Shown: positions 11,589 through 21,246 of the stretch, in pieces
How the letters are laid out: each line of letters starts with the position of its first letter
Numbering within the stretch: the stretch's first letter is position 1
Source: Anaerolineales bacterium UBA3905
GTDB taxonomy: Bacteria; Chloroflexota; Anaerolineae; Caldilineales; Caldilineaceae
Direction of reading: 5' to 3'
DNA: 29,863 bases
Assembly: GCA_002391565.1 (NCBI GenBank)
Contig: DGFH01000283.1
Location: 1 to 29,863 of the forward strand
Position numbers and translations under genes: made by a program
Notes under the pieces: model-generated
Seen by the model: only the letters and a program-made list of their open reading frames with translations
The model's database searches: none
What the model was told of the DNA's origin: nothing

Positions 11589-12131
11589 ATGGCAATGCAG
11601 AGATCAACGGGCGAGGTGGTGATTCGCCAGCTGGGGGCGGTGGAAGCATGCACCGTTCAGCATCGGTTGGTGACGCTTCTGCAAGATGCTGTCCACAACG
11701 GCGCTTCGGTTGGCTATCTGACGCCGCTGGACGACGACGACGCACGCGCCTACTGGGACTCGATTACGGACGAGATCAACTCACAACACCGCATCTTACT
11801 GGTTGCCCAGGTCAATGGCGAGATCGCCGGTGCGGTGCAGCTTGTGCTGGAAACACGTCCCAATGGCCGCCACCGCGCCGAGGTCGCCAAGCTACTGGTG
11901 CACACGGACTATCGCCGCCGCGGAATCGCCCGTGCATTGATGCAGCGAGTCGAGGAGGAAGCTCACGCCGCCGGACGCACCCTCCTGGTGCTTGATACGC
12001 AGACGGGCGAACCGGCGGAGGCGCTCTACCTGCAGTTAGGCTATGCGCGCACAGGCGTCGTCCCAGGCTATGCGCGCTTCCCCGATGGTCGTCTGGGGGC
12101 AACGACCTTCATGTACAAGCAGTTGGTGTAA
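11589..12131 (+). CDS. GNAT-family N-acetyltransferase
   Basis: Predicted acetyl-CoA-dependent acetyltransferase of 180 residues, a full single GNAT domain. The start is ATG 11589 or ATG 11595; AAAAGGA (11578-11585) is better spaced for the second, which would remove two residues. Visible GNAT motifs are the beta4 strand EVAKLLVHTDYRRRGIARALM, whose RRRGIA is the acetyl-CoA pyrophosphate loop, and a C-terminal ALYLQLGYARTGVVPGYAR. The N-terminal helices are charged and no signal peptide is present. The substrate cannot be told; related small GNATs act on amines, amino acids or antibiotics. It is monocistronic, with its own promoter, and converges on the nucleotidyltransferase-like gene with a 24-base gap. 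Confidence 0.88.
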   Translation: MAMQRSTGEVVIRQLGAVEACTVQHRLVTLLQDAVHNGASVGYLTPLDDDDARAYWDSITDEINSQHRILLVAQVNGEIAGAVQLVLETRPNGRHRAEVAKLLVHTDYRRRGIARALMQRVEEEAHAAGRTLLVLDTQTGEPAEALYLQLGYARTGVVPGYARFPDGRLGATTFMYKQLV

Positions 12132-12155
12132 GCCAGGGCGCCGTGTGCGTCAGCG

Positions 12156-12937
12156 TCAATCATGCGCTTGCTGCGCCAGTCGGCGCACCAACGCTGCCAG
12201 CGCCGCATTGACCGGGAAATGTGCTTCGAGCCAGACCAGGATGGCCAGCGCCGACGCCGGGCTGCGGTCGTAGCCCAACACCATTGACGGCAGCGCTGCG
12301 GCGGTGACAGGAAAGCGCTGCTCGAAGCGGCGTTCAGGCGTGAACGAATCGGCGCGGCCAGGTTGAGCGGCTTCGATGCGCGGCGTCAGGTCAAGCACGC
12401 GATCCACTGCATATTGCTGGATGAAGCGCGCCGCCGACAGTTTCTCGCCGCGCAGATAGCGGCACAGCCCAACATACAGATTCGTGACCGCCTCGCCCAC
12501 CAGCCACTCGACCGAAGCCTCCCCTGCCGGCGAAGCCGAGCACACCGGTATTGCCAGCTGCGCGTCAAACGATGGGCGCTGCCACACGATGCGCCCGGCG
12601 GCAAAAGGTATGTGCGCCAGTTCCTGCGGCTCGAAAACGGCAAACTCACAGAAGATGTCGTCGGTGTAAAGCAATTTATAGCCGTCGCCCGTGTTGCGGA
12701 AGGCGTACGCGATCGGCGCCGCCGCCATCCACTCCAGATTGTCGATGTAATGCTGCTTGAAGCCAGGCTCGACGATCGCAAAGAAATCAAGATCGGAGTA
12801 GGCGTCGATGCGTTCCATCTCTAACCCAACCGAACCAAGCCCAAGCAACGCCAACGCGTGACCGCTGGCTTCCAGGTTGCGCCCGATGGCGTCAAGCCGC
12901 GCCAGCAGCGCCGCCGCTCGCGCCAGTTGTGGTTCGG

Positions 12938-12941
<4 letters not shown>
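12156..12941 (-). CDS. Nucleotidyltransferase-fold protein
   Basis: A 261-residue protein whose ATG (12941) overlaps the TGA of the upstream CoA-transferase as ATGA, with a strong AGGAGGT six bases ahead, so the two are translationally coupled. Residues 34-55 read GLGSVGLEMERIDAYSDLDF. This is the GS...DxD signature of the polymerase-beta nucleotidyltransferase superfamily (G36-S37, D50, D52), as in antibiotic nucleotidyltransferases and MNT/DUF4037-type proteins. A helical C-terminal region follows, with conserved-looking EWLVGEAVTNLYVGLCRYLRGE. I see no kinase or HEPN domain. The third catalytic acid is not certain (CEFAVFEPQE near 120 is a candidate). Substrate and link to the CoA-transferase are unknown. 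Confidence 0.72.
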
Positions 12942-14284
<1,343 letters not shown>

Positions 14285-14293
14285 TGGGAAACC

Positions 14294-15565
14294 CTACTTT
14301 TCCAGTTCGATAATCGTCGCCTCGCCCTGACCCACGCCCACGCAGAGCGTTGCCAGCCCGTAGCGCATCGACTCTCCTGCGGCGGCGCGACGATGCATCT
14401 CGTGCAGCAGCGTGGTGAGGATGCGCGCACCGGAGCAGCCCAGCGGATGCCCCAGGGCGATGGCGCCGCCGTTGACATTGGTGATCGCCTCGCTCACCCC
14501 CAGCTCGCGCAGCACAGCAATCGCCTGCACCGCAAAGGCTTCGTTGAGCTCCACCAGGTCGATGTCCGCCAGCGTCAACCCGGCGCGGCGCAGCACTTTG
14601 CGCACTGCCTCAACCGGGCCTAGCCCCATCACGCGTGGATCAACGCCCACTGCCGCCGACGCCACCCAGCGCGCCAGCGGTGCGACGCCTAGCGCCTCCG
14701 CCCTCGCTCGCGACATGAGCACCAGCGCAGCGGCGCCGTCGTTCAGCCCGCTGGCGTTGCCTGCCGTCACGGTTCCGCCTGGGCGGAACGCCGGCTTGAG
14801 CGCCGCCAGCTTTTCCATGCTTGTGTCGAGCACCAGGCCATCTGCGCTTTTGCGGGCGCGCGGATATTCGTCGGCGTCGAAGATCAGTGGCGCACCTTTG
14901 CCTTGTGACACCGGCACGGGCACGATTTCCCGGCGAAAGCGTCCGGCGTTAATGGCGTCGATGGCGCGCTGTTGGCTTTGCAGGGCGAAGCGGTCTTGCT
15001 CGGCGCGCGTGATCTCACCGCCGGCAATCTCGCCGGCGCGGCTGCGTTCGTAGATGTTCTCGGCGGTCTCGCCCATTGCTTCGAGCGGGAAGAGCGCCTC
15101 CATTTTGGGGTTTGGGTAGCGCCAGCCCAGCGAGGTGTCGTAGGCGGTGATGTTGCCCGATGGCCCAAAGCCGATCGGGTTTTTGGGCAATGAATAGGGC
15201 GCACGCGTCATGCTCTCCACGCCGCCCGCCACGAAGATGTCGCCCTCGCCGCAGGCAATCGCCCGCGCCGCCTGATTGACGGCGTTCAGCCCGCTGGCGC
15301 AGAGGCGGTTGAAGGTGACGCCAGCCACGCTGTGCGGCAAGCCAGCCAGCAGCAGCCCCATGCGCGCCACGTTGCGATTGTCCTCGCCCGCCTGGTTGGC
15401 GCAGCCCATGTACACTTCTTCGACCAGGGCGCCGTCGAGGTTGGCGCGCGCTACAGCTTCCCGAATGACAAGCGCCGCCAGATCATCAGGACGCACCGTC
15501 GCCAGTGCGCCGCGGATCGCCCCAATCGGCGTGCGCACGGCGCTGACGATCACCACTTCCTGCAT
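14294..15565 (-). CDS. Acetyl-CoA acyltransferase (thiolase)
   Basis: Thiolase of 423 residues cleaving 3-ketoacyl-CoA with CoA to acetyl-CoA and a shortened acyl-CoA, or the reverse. The start is ATG 15565, with AAGGAG six bases upstream; the frame extends further but without a ribosome-binding site. The nucleophile is C89 in NRLCASGLNAV. Other active-site elements are NEAFA (341-345), H373 in GHPLGCSGAR and C408 in TLCVGVGQGEA. The body resembles the PcaF/3-oxoadipyl-CoA thiolase group, which fits the CoA-transferase nine bases downstream, although acetoacetyl-CoA is equally possible. The protein is cytoplasmic. The yqeB-like gene ends 74 bases upstream on the same strand, so the operon may extend from there. 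Confidence 0.94.
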   Translation of the reverse strand: MQEVVIVSAVRTPIGAIRGALATVRPDDLAALVIREAVARANLDGALVEEVYMGCANQAGEDNRNVARMGLLLAGLPHSVAGVTFNRLCASGLNAVNQAARAIACGEGDIFVAGGVESMTRAPYSLPKNPIGFGPSGNITAYDTSLGWRYPNPKMEALFPLEAMGETAENIYERSRAGEIAGGEITRAEQDRFALQSQQRAIDAINAGRFRREIVPVPVSQGKGAPLIFDADEYPRARKSADGLVLDTSMEKLAALKPAFRPGGTVTAGNASGLNDGAAALVLMSRARAEALGVAPLARWVASAAVGVDPRVMGLGPVEAVRKVLRRAGLTLADIDLVELNEAFAVQAIAVLRELGVSEAITNVNGGAIALGHPLGCSGARILTTLLHEMHRRAAAGESMRYGLATLCVGVGQGEATIIELEK

Positions 15566-15639
15566 TGCCTGCTCCTTCATTTGAAGATTGGGGCGAGGGG
15601 CGAATTGCGAGGGCGCACCGCCACTGCCGGTTGATACGC

Positions 15640-16494
15640 TCAAATCTGCTTCACGTTTCGTTGCGATTGTGGCCGGTTGTCTGCCAGCCACATCAAAATT
15701 GCCTCCAGCGCACCGCCGCCGATCGCCAGCGATTTGTCGGAGACGGTGAAACAGGCGGTTACGTCGGCGCGTGGGTCGAGGTCACCGATCTTCATGCCGG
15801 CGTGGACGCTGACGCTGGGGTGAATCAGCCCGCGCAATACGCCGTCGAAGGGGGCGACAATGGTGTGTTCGCTCCCTTTGGCATCCTGGGTGACGGCCAG
15901 CTCGACGCCCGCAGCGATGCGGTCGCCGATGGCGTAACGCCCAATGACGTGACCGGCGGTCGGCGACCGCAGCACACGCGACGCGCGACGGCCAATGCCC
16001 GGCAGTTCACCGGGTTCGCCTGTATCTGGCGCCGCGCTGCCCTGCCAGATCACGCGCCCCAGATTATGCCCGCGTGCGGTCTCGATGATGGCGTGGCAGT
16101 CGACGCCGGCTGTGAAGCCCGGCCCCAGCGCCACCACGAATTGTGCATCGTCCCGGCGCGTGCCGATGTTGCGCTTCGCCATGATGGCATCGATCACCAC
16201 CGGCGGCTGCAGGCGACGCAGCGTTTCCCCAGCGGGATCGACGACGACAGCGATCTCACCGGCTGCGACAACGGCGGCAGCCTCCGCAAGCTCGCAGCGA
16301 CGGCCGGTCGCCTCCTCAACGCGACAGACGCCGTCGAAGACTGCCTGAGCAAAAGCGACGGTGCGCCGCACGGCCAGTGGATGCTCGATCTCGGTGTGGA
16401 TGACGGGAAAGCCGGCGCGATGCAGGCGCAGGGCGATGCCGCTGGCCAGGTCGCCGGCGCCGCGAATGACAACGAGTGGAAAATCAGTTCTCAT
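15640..16494 (-). CDS. yqeB: YqeB/EF2563-family molybdenum-hydroxylase accessory protein
   Basis: A 284-residue protein matching the EF2563/YqeB family, known from genomic association with selenium-dependent molybdenum hydroxylases; the biochemical role is unproven. Residues 9-30 form a Rossmann-like start (VIRGAGDLASGIALRLHRAGF). Next come HPLAVRRTVAFAQAVFDG, and GPGFTAGVDCHAIIETARGHNLGRVIWQGSA (about 128-158), a hallmark of the family. The C-terminal third (about 180-245) looks like a biotinyl/lipoyl-type beta-sandwich. No molybdenum hydroxylase, selD or XdhC lies in the window, so the partner is elsewhere. The start has no ribosome-binding site but a TACAAT seven bases upstream, suggesting a leaderless message. 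The preceding gene ends only 15 bases away, so read-through is also possible. Confidence 0.82.
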   Translation of the reverse strand: MRTDFPLVVIRGAGDLASGIALRLHRAGFPVIHTEIEHPLAVRRTVAFAQAVFDGVCRVEEATGRRCELAEAAAVVAAGEIAVVVDPAGETLRRLQPPVVIDAIMAKRNIGTRRDDAQFVVALGPGFTAGVDCHAIIETARGHNLGRVIWQGSAAPDTGEPGELPGIGRRASRVLRSPTAGHVIGRYAIGDRIAAGVELAVTQDAKGSEHTIVAPFDGVLRGLIHPSVSVHAGMKIGDLDPRADVTACFTVSDKSLAIGGGALEAILMWLADNRPQSQRNVKQI

Positions 16495-16501
16495 ACACAG
16501 G

Positions 16502-16507
16502 ATTGTA
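16502..16507 (-). promoter_or_regulatory. Possible -10 box for leaderless yqeB transcript
   Basis: On the minus strand TACAAT (16507-16502) is followed by seven bases and then the ATG at 16494, placing the start of transcription at the start codon. The -35 position 17 bases upstream is CCGGCA, a poor match. The box lies partly in the stop region of the preceding gene. Confidence 0.4.
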
Positions 16508-16509
16508 CA

Positions 16510-17886
16510 CTATGCAGAGGCATTTGCCGGTACAAAACGGTAGCCGCGCCCGCGATCATTCTCGATGGCGCCGATCGGCTTATCCATCGTTTCGAGTTGC
16601 AACCGCAGCCGACGAATCGCTTCCTGCACGCGACGATTGGAGGCGTCGGGGCGCTTCCACACCTCGGCCAGCAACTGCTCGGTGGAGACGACCTGATTGG
16701 CGTGCGCCTTGAAATAACGGAGCAGCGCCGCTTCGGTCTTGCTGAATTGGTCGAATGCATCTTCAGGTGGAGCAGATGGCGCCGCCACCGGCGCAGCAGT
16801 CATTGCGTCCCCTTGCCAGCGCCGCGCCAGATATTCAGCAAAGAGCGGGGTGAAAAATTGATAACCACTCTGCTGTCCGCGCACACAACAGATCACCATC
16901 GCCTGGTTGATCAGCCAGTTGAGCGCGGCGCTATCCTCCATGGTGACTGCCGCCAGTGGCAACGAACCGCCGAGCATAGCTCGCACCAGTTTGTCGATGC
17001 TCTCGGGGCGGATACGCGGCGGGAGCTTTTGTAGCCGGCGGAAGGAAGTCTCGAAGACCAGCCGGCCATGCTCCGCCAGGCGCAGACGCACCAACGGCAG
17101 ATGCTCCGGCCCCAACGCGCCGCCGCCCACGATCATCTCGCGCACTTCGAGCAGAATATCGCCCAGTCGTCGCAACAGAAACGGGTGCATCCCGGTGAGG
17201 TCGACCAGCGCGTCCGCCAGCACGTTCACCCCACTGAAATCGTCGGCGTAGGCCAGCACCCACGCGCGCGCCGCCTGCGGGTCGAGCAGCCCCAGGAAAA
17301 CCTGCGTCATCACGTTGAAGAGCGGCGAGGCGGCCAGATCGCGATCCAGGTCATGCAGCGGCTGTTCGGTGGCGACGACCAATGCCATTTCCAGTGTGAG
17401 CGGGCGCAGCTCGTCCACCGTGTCGCGGCGCAGCCACTGTTCCTCGAAGACGCGGTCGAAGTTGTCCATCAGCAGCACCAGTCGCAGCTCTTGTTCCCGC
17501 AGTGCGCGGGCAACGCGCCAGATGCGCCGGCTGATGGTGACTTCCGCCTCGATGGCCGGCCAGTCGAGGCTGAGACCGGCGGCGCGCACCTGCCGCTGAA
17601 TCTGGTGATAGATCCAGGCGGTCAGATCGGCGCGGGCGTCTTGCCAGTCGCAATCGACCCAGGTCACGATGACGCGGGCGCCATCCTCAAAGGCGAGCGG
17701 GCGCTGGCTGGCGAACGCTTCACCCAACAGCGGGCCATCCTCGCTGGCGAGATAGTGGAGAAACTGGCTCTTACCAACCAGTTTGGGGCCGACCAGCGAA
17801 AAACTTTGTGGCTGCGACGCCAACACCCCGCGCACTATCTCGTAGATCACACGCTCGCGTCCGAAAAATCTGCGTCCGGCATCCAT
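16510..17886 (-). CDS. P-loop NTPase with C-terminal OmpR-type winged helix
   Basis: A 458-residue protein combining an NTPase with a DNA-binding domain. After FFGRERVIYEIVRGVL the Walker A motif is GPKLVGKS (33-40) and Walker B is LVLLMDNF (135-142), typical of AAA_16/STAND-like ATPases. LTGMHPFLLRRLG near 230 resembles the helical segment after such cores. A proline/alanine linker (about 360-376) leads to a winged helix (about 380-453) of the Trans_reg_C class: FSKTEAALLRYFKAHANQVVSTEQLLAEVW ... GRGYRF. There is no receiver domain, so activation probably goes through nucleotide state. It lies 78 bases downstream of the pseudo-Rel NTPase gene on the same strand and its NTPase resembles that protein's. 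The ligand and target promoters are unknown; it is probably a transcription regulator. Confidence 0.85.
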   Translation of the reverse strand: MDAGRRFFGRERVIYEIVRGVLASQPQSFSLVGPKLVGKSQFLHYLASEDGPLLGEAFASQRPLAFEDGARVIVTWVDCDWQDARADLTAWIYHQIQRQVRAAGLSLDWPAIEAEVTISRRIWRVARALREQELRLVLLMDNFDRVFEEQWLRRDTVDELRPLTLEMALVVATEQPLHDLDRDLAASPLFNVMTQVFLGLLDPQAARAWVLAYADDFSGVNVLADALVDLTGMHPFLLRRLGDILLEVREMIVGGGALGPEHLPLVRLRLAEHGRLVFETSFRRLQKLPPRIRPESIDKLVRAMLGGSLPLAAVTMEDSAALNWLINQAMVICCVRGQQSGYQFFTPLFAEYLARRWQGDAMTAAPVAAPSAPPEDAFDQFSKTEAALLRYFKAHANQVVSTEQLLAEVWKRPDASNRRVQEAIRRLRLQLETMDKPIGAIENDRGRGYRFVPANASA

Positions 17887-17908
17887 CTCGCACCTCCTTG
17901 CCGTACGT

Positions 17909-17963
17909 ATGCGTCACACGTCAGGCGTCACTTGTTGCTCGCCAGACGTCACACGTCAGACGT
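17909..17963. repeat. Tandem imperfect repeat in the gap between the two NTPase genes
   Basis: The gap contains ATGCGTCACACGTCAGGC (17909-17926), repeated exactly at 24906-24923. A second imperfect unit, GACGTCACACGTCAGACG, follows at 17945-17962. The shared core TCACACGTCA also occurs in reverse orientation at 28782-28791. These look like members of a short intergenic repeat family; their role is unknown. Confidence 0.7.
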
Positions 17964-17964
17964 T

Positions 17965-20900
17965 CTATCCATTGATCGCCAACCACTGCTGAAACAGACG
18001 GCTGGCAAAGCGCCAGCGATCCGGCGCGGGCTGTTGGAGAATATCCTGCTCGGTCAGTGTACGCAGGCTGGTGCGCAGACTCTCTGGAGCAACGCCAGGG
18101 AGCGCCGCGCGCAACTTCGCCCAGCTGACTTCGCCGTCGGGCGCGGTGTGCGCCAGTCGCGCCAGCGCCGCCGCGACGTGGTTGGAGATGCCGCGCAACA
18201 TCTCGGTCATGTGGGCAAAGGTATGATCTTGCGGCTGCATGAAGTCGAGCCGCACGCGTTCTACATCGTCGGGCAAAATTTGCTGGCGCCCTTGATGCGC
18301 CATGTGCATGACCAGGTTGTGGCAGAACGCCTGGATCAGGAACGGGCTGCCGCCGGTCAGATCAGCGATGGCGTCCACCGTTTCGGTGGTGTAATCCAGG
18401 TGCGTGCGCATCGGCCATTCGATCAACCTGCGCACATCCTCACCTTCGAGCGGACGCAACTGAATGCGCTGCCCGACATCCATCAGGCGCCACGAAGGGT
18501 CGTTCGGCGTCTGCTGGAGATGTTGCACGAGCGTGTCACAGGTTTGCTGTTGCATCACGACGACATAGCCGATGCCCAGCCGCTGCGTTGTGTGCATCAT
18601 GCCGCGCCAGCGGTCGAAGATAGCCCCCTCCAGCTCACCCTGCAGGTAGGCGTCGGTCAGGCGGCTGAACTCATCCATCAGCAGCACCAACTTACGCCCG
18701 TTCAGCGCTTCCTGGACATTCTGCAGATACTCGATCAGCCGACGCGCCGGGTCGTCATCGAAGAGGCTGTGCAGCGGCGCGCCGACGTCGCCCAACCGCC
18801 CCTCGCTGCTGAGCGACGAATAGACGATGCTGGCGACCTGGTAGAAGAGGTTGGTTTGCGCAGGGTGACCCATCAACTGAAAGTCGATGAAGACCGGCGT
18901 GAAATTGCGCGCCGGCAGGTAGTGCTCCTTGAGGTGCAACAACAGCGAGGTCTTGCCGACGCGCTTCTGCCCGATCAGCCAGACGCCGGGTTGTTGGGTG
19001 CGCAGATACTCGACGATACGCTCACGTTCCTGGGCGCGGCCAAAGAACATAGCATCCTGGTGGACAGGCAGCCGCGAGTAGGGGTTGAAGCTGGCGCCGC
19101 CAGCGACTTCCTGCCACTCCGCCAGTTCAGAGGGCGGCAATTGCAGCGACTGCACGTCGGTCACCGTGAAATCGGGCAGACAACGCAGCGCATCGACAAT
19201 TTCGGCAACGGTGGCTTCCTGATCGGCGTGCAGATCAAACTGGATGCGCGCTGAACCGTGGCGCGCCAGCGCGTGCAGTTGATGCAGCGTGACGCGCGGC
19301 TGGCGCGCGTAGATTGCGGCCATCACTGCACCGAGCAGCCCCTCTTCATCGAGCGCGCGCAGGTCAATGCGCGCCACGGTCAGCATGCTGGGGCGCAGCC
19401 GCCACTTGAGCGGCGTCAGGTCGGGGTGGTTGGCGATATGGGGACACACCGCCTTGTGCACCGTGAGATTGACTGCCTCGCCGTGACGTCGATAGACGCG
19501 CCCGACAATGACGTCGCCGGGCTTGGGGCGGCAGCACTGCGCCAAGTGCAGCTGGTGCGGGCGCAGTCGCAGCCCGCGTGGAATATCGATCAGGCGCAAA
19601 ATCTCCTTCTCGAAGAGGCGATGCAGGATGCGGTCAATCGGGTATTGGCCGGCGGCAACGGCGGTGAGCAGGTCATCTTTGGCGGCGAATGCCTCGCGCC
19701 GCACAGTGGCCTGCAATGCCTGTTCCACCTTTTCGGGGGGCAGGTTGAAGCCATAATGTTGCTCCAGCGTCTTGAGCCGTTCGTCGATCAGCTTCTGACC
19801 GTGATGGGCGCCAGGACCTTGTCGCTTCAGGTAGCGCTCGATGGCGCTGCGGGCGCGACTGGTGTGCGCCGCCAACAGCCAACGCCGGTTGGGGCCAGGC
19901 GCCTTAGGGTCATGCTCCAACTCCACGATGTCGAGGTGACGCAGTACGTGCGCTGGCTCGACCTGTCGCCCATTGACGGTGAAGCTGCGGCACTGTTCCG
20001 CCAGCTCGGAGTGCACGTGATAGGCGAAATCGACGACGGTGCTGCCGCGATCAAAGCCAAAGAGCTGACCCTGAGGGCTGAATACGAACAGGCGCTCCGG
20101 GAGTGCGCCTGGTGCGGCGCTCATGATCTGCGCCGCACCGGCCGACCGATGATTCCACCAGGCGCCGGGGATGGTCTCGGTCTTGTGGCCGCGTAAATGC
20201 ACAGCCGCCACCCCCCACATGTTGATCGGATATTGCGTCTGTGTCGTAATGACGACATTGATGCGCGTCTTGCCGCCCGGCAGCTGTGCAACGACCGCAG
20301 TGTGCAGCGCACGATAGCCGCTGACGCGCGGGGCATTGAGGGTGTCGATCAGTGTGCCTTCGATGGGAATCCACAGACTATGCACCCAACGCAGCGCCTG
20401 ATAACACGTATCGAGGTCGCTCACCAACACATGGATGTTCAGCGTATGTGCGAGTTTCTGCGTATTACGTCCGCCGAGAAAAGATAAATTGTGTATTTGT
20501 GTGTATTTTGTGGGAATTAACATCAATGTGTAGTCAACGGGGATACACTCTGCTGTGGGCAGATGTAGCGTCAGCGTTGCGATGATCTCCTCTGCCGTCT
20601 GTCGCCAGTCGTCAGGGGTGTCGTCATCGCAATCTTCACAGATCAGCCCCTCCAGTTCAATGCGGGGTATGCGCATGCCGAGCATGTCCAGCAGGGGCGC
20701 CAGCGCCCCGCGCGCCAGTTCACGTTCCTGCTGCCGCGGCCTTACCTGACGCGTGGAGGAGGGTGCGACCTGCTGCCACAACTGGGCAATCAGCAAGAAT
20801 GCCAGGCGCGGATCGCGGTATGCGGCGATGTACCCCAGCGTGCGTAACCAGGCTGCCGGCGCGCCGTTCCATTGTGCGTCGGCGCGGATGTTCATCAACT

Positions 20901-21126
20901 CGCTGTATGCGCGACAGAGCGCCGCCACGGCGGCGCCATGTGTGGCCGCCACCTCGCCCAGATCGAGAGTCTGCGCCAAGACTTGCGGCACGAGGCGCGC
21001 CGTCGCTTGAAGCTCGGCGTCGGCGCCCCACGTCTGGAGACAGGCGGCTATCGCCGCGCCGGCGGCAACGGCGTCGCCAATGGCCGGGACGATGGGCGAC
21101 GCGTCCTGCGATGGTAATGTAGGCAT
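17965..21126 (-). CDS. Double-pseudoenzyme RelA/SpoT scaffold fused to P-loop NTPase and winged helix
   Basis: A 1053-residue protein with the full long-Rel order. HD-like region (15-160): HD and ED of HDxxED are P47-Q48 and A51-Q52, and the later LAD motif is IAQ (113-115), so no hydrolase is expected. Synthetase-like region (195-310): VSDLDTCYQALRWVHSLW and SGYRALHT are kept, but the catalytic Asp and Arg align with H227 and H232, and the Glu of the EIQIRT-type motif is N290, so no (p)ppGpp synthesis is expected. Then TGS (345-405, VFSPQGQL...STVVDFAYHVHSE), a helical domain, a zinc finger (C531, C532, H557, C561 retained) and ACT/RRM (585-660). After MFFGRAQERERI comes an NTPase with Walker A GQKRVGKTS (719-727) and Walker B LVLLMDEF (813-820), then a winged helix (980-1050). 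I infer that it senses translation or stress via the Rel C-terminal domains and signals through the NTPase. I know of no described protein with this layout. The start ATG 21126 follows GAGGT. Confidence 0.88.
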   Translation of the reverse strand: MPTLPSQDASPIVPAIGDAVAAGAAIAACLQTWGADAELQATARLVPQVLAQTLDLGEVAATHGAAVAALCRAYSELMNIRADAQWNGAPAAWLRTLGYIAAYRDPRLAFLLIAQLWQQVAPSSTRQVRPRQQERELARGALAPLLDMLGMRIPRIELEGLICEDCDDDTPDDWRQTAEEIIATLTLHLPTAECIPVDYTLMLIPTKYTQIHNLSFLGGRNTQKLAHTLNIHVLVSDLDTCYQALRWVHSLWIPIEGTLIDTLNAPRVSGYRALHTAVVAQLPGGKTRINVVITTQTQYPINMWGVAAVHLRGHKTETIPGAWWNHRSAGAAQIMSAAPGALPERLFVFSPQGQLFGFDRGSTVVDFAYHVHSELAEQCRSFTVNGRQVEPAHVLRHLDIVELEHDPKAPGPNRRWLLAAHTSRARSAIERYLKRQGPGAHHGQKLIDERLKTLEQHYGFNLPPEKVEQALQATVRREAFAAKDDLLTAVAAGQYPIDRILHRLFEKEILRLIDIPRGLRLRPHQLHLAQCCRPKPGDVIVGRVYRRHGEAVNLTVHKAVCPHIANHPDLTPLKWRLRPSMLTVARIDLRALDEEGLLGAVMAAIYARQPRVTLHQLHALARHGSARIQFDLHADQEATVAEIVDALRCLPDFTVTDVQSLQLPPSELAEWQEVAGGASFNPYSRLPVHQDAMFFGRAQERERIVEYLRTQQPGVWLIGQKRVGKTSLLLHLKEHYLPARNFTPVFIDFQLMGHPAQTNLFYQVASIVYSSLSSEGRLGDVGAPLHSLFDDDPARRLIEYLQNVQEALNGRKLVLLMDEFSRLTDAYLQGELEGAIFDRWRGMMHTTQRLGIGYVVVMQQQTCDTLVQHLQQTPNDPSWRLMDVGQRIQLRPLEGEDVRRLIEWPMRTHLDYTTETVDAIADLTGGSPFLIQAFCHNLVMHMAHQGRQQILPDDVERVRLDFMQPQDHTFAHMTEMLRGISNHVAAALARLAHTAPDGEVSWAKLRAALPGVAPESLRTSLRTLTEQDILQQPAPDRWRFASRLFQQWLAING
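20495..20509 (-). repeat. AT-rich ACACA motif inside the pseudo-Rel gene, shared with its upstream region
   Basis: On the minus strand this reads AAAATACACACAAAT. The 12-mer AATACACACAAA recurs at 21188-21199, and a copy lacking one CA (AAAATACACAAAT) is at 21242-21254, both in the intergenic region ahead of the gene. The surrounding codons (about 20484-20525) are unusually A/T-rich for this window and encode the part of the synthetase-like region where ATP-binding residues would normally sit. It may be a regulator site or a trace of rearrangement. Confidence 0.5.
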
Positions 21127-21246
21127 ATGACCTCAATTTCAAGGCGCCGGGTGGAGTGTGTTGCCATCACCTTTGCCAGCCCCCTGGAATACACACAAAA
21201 ACATATCCACAACCACGGAGTGCATTTTCAACGAATTTCATAAAAT

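Noticed and set aside
17909..17963. CRISPR-like tandem repeats
   Set aside because: Only two imperfect units of about 18 bases with no regular spacers; the same word occurs singly elsewhere.
17068..19254. 728-codon open frame on the plus strand opposite the two NTPase genes
   Set aside because: It is antisense to two proteins with complete Walker motifs, has no ribosome-binding site or recognisable domain, and reflects codon-position GC bias. The same applies to the long opposite frames at 2320-3690, 5620-6963 and 13289-14623.
17965..21126. Active (p)ppGpp synthetase/hydrolase
   Set aside because: The hydrolase HD/ED and LAD residues and the synthetase Asp, Arg and Glu are all substituted in the alignment by eye.
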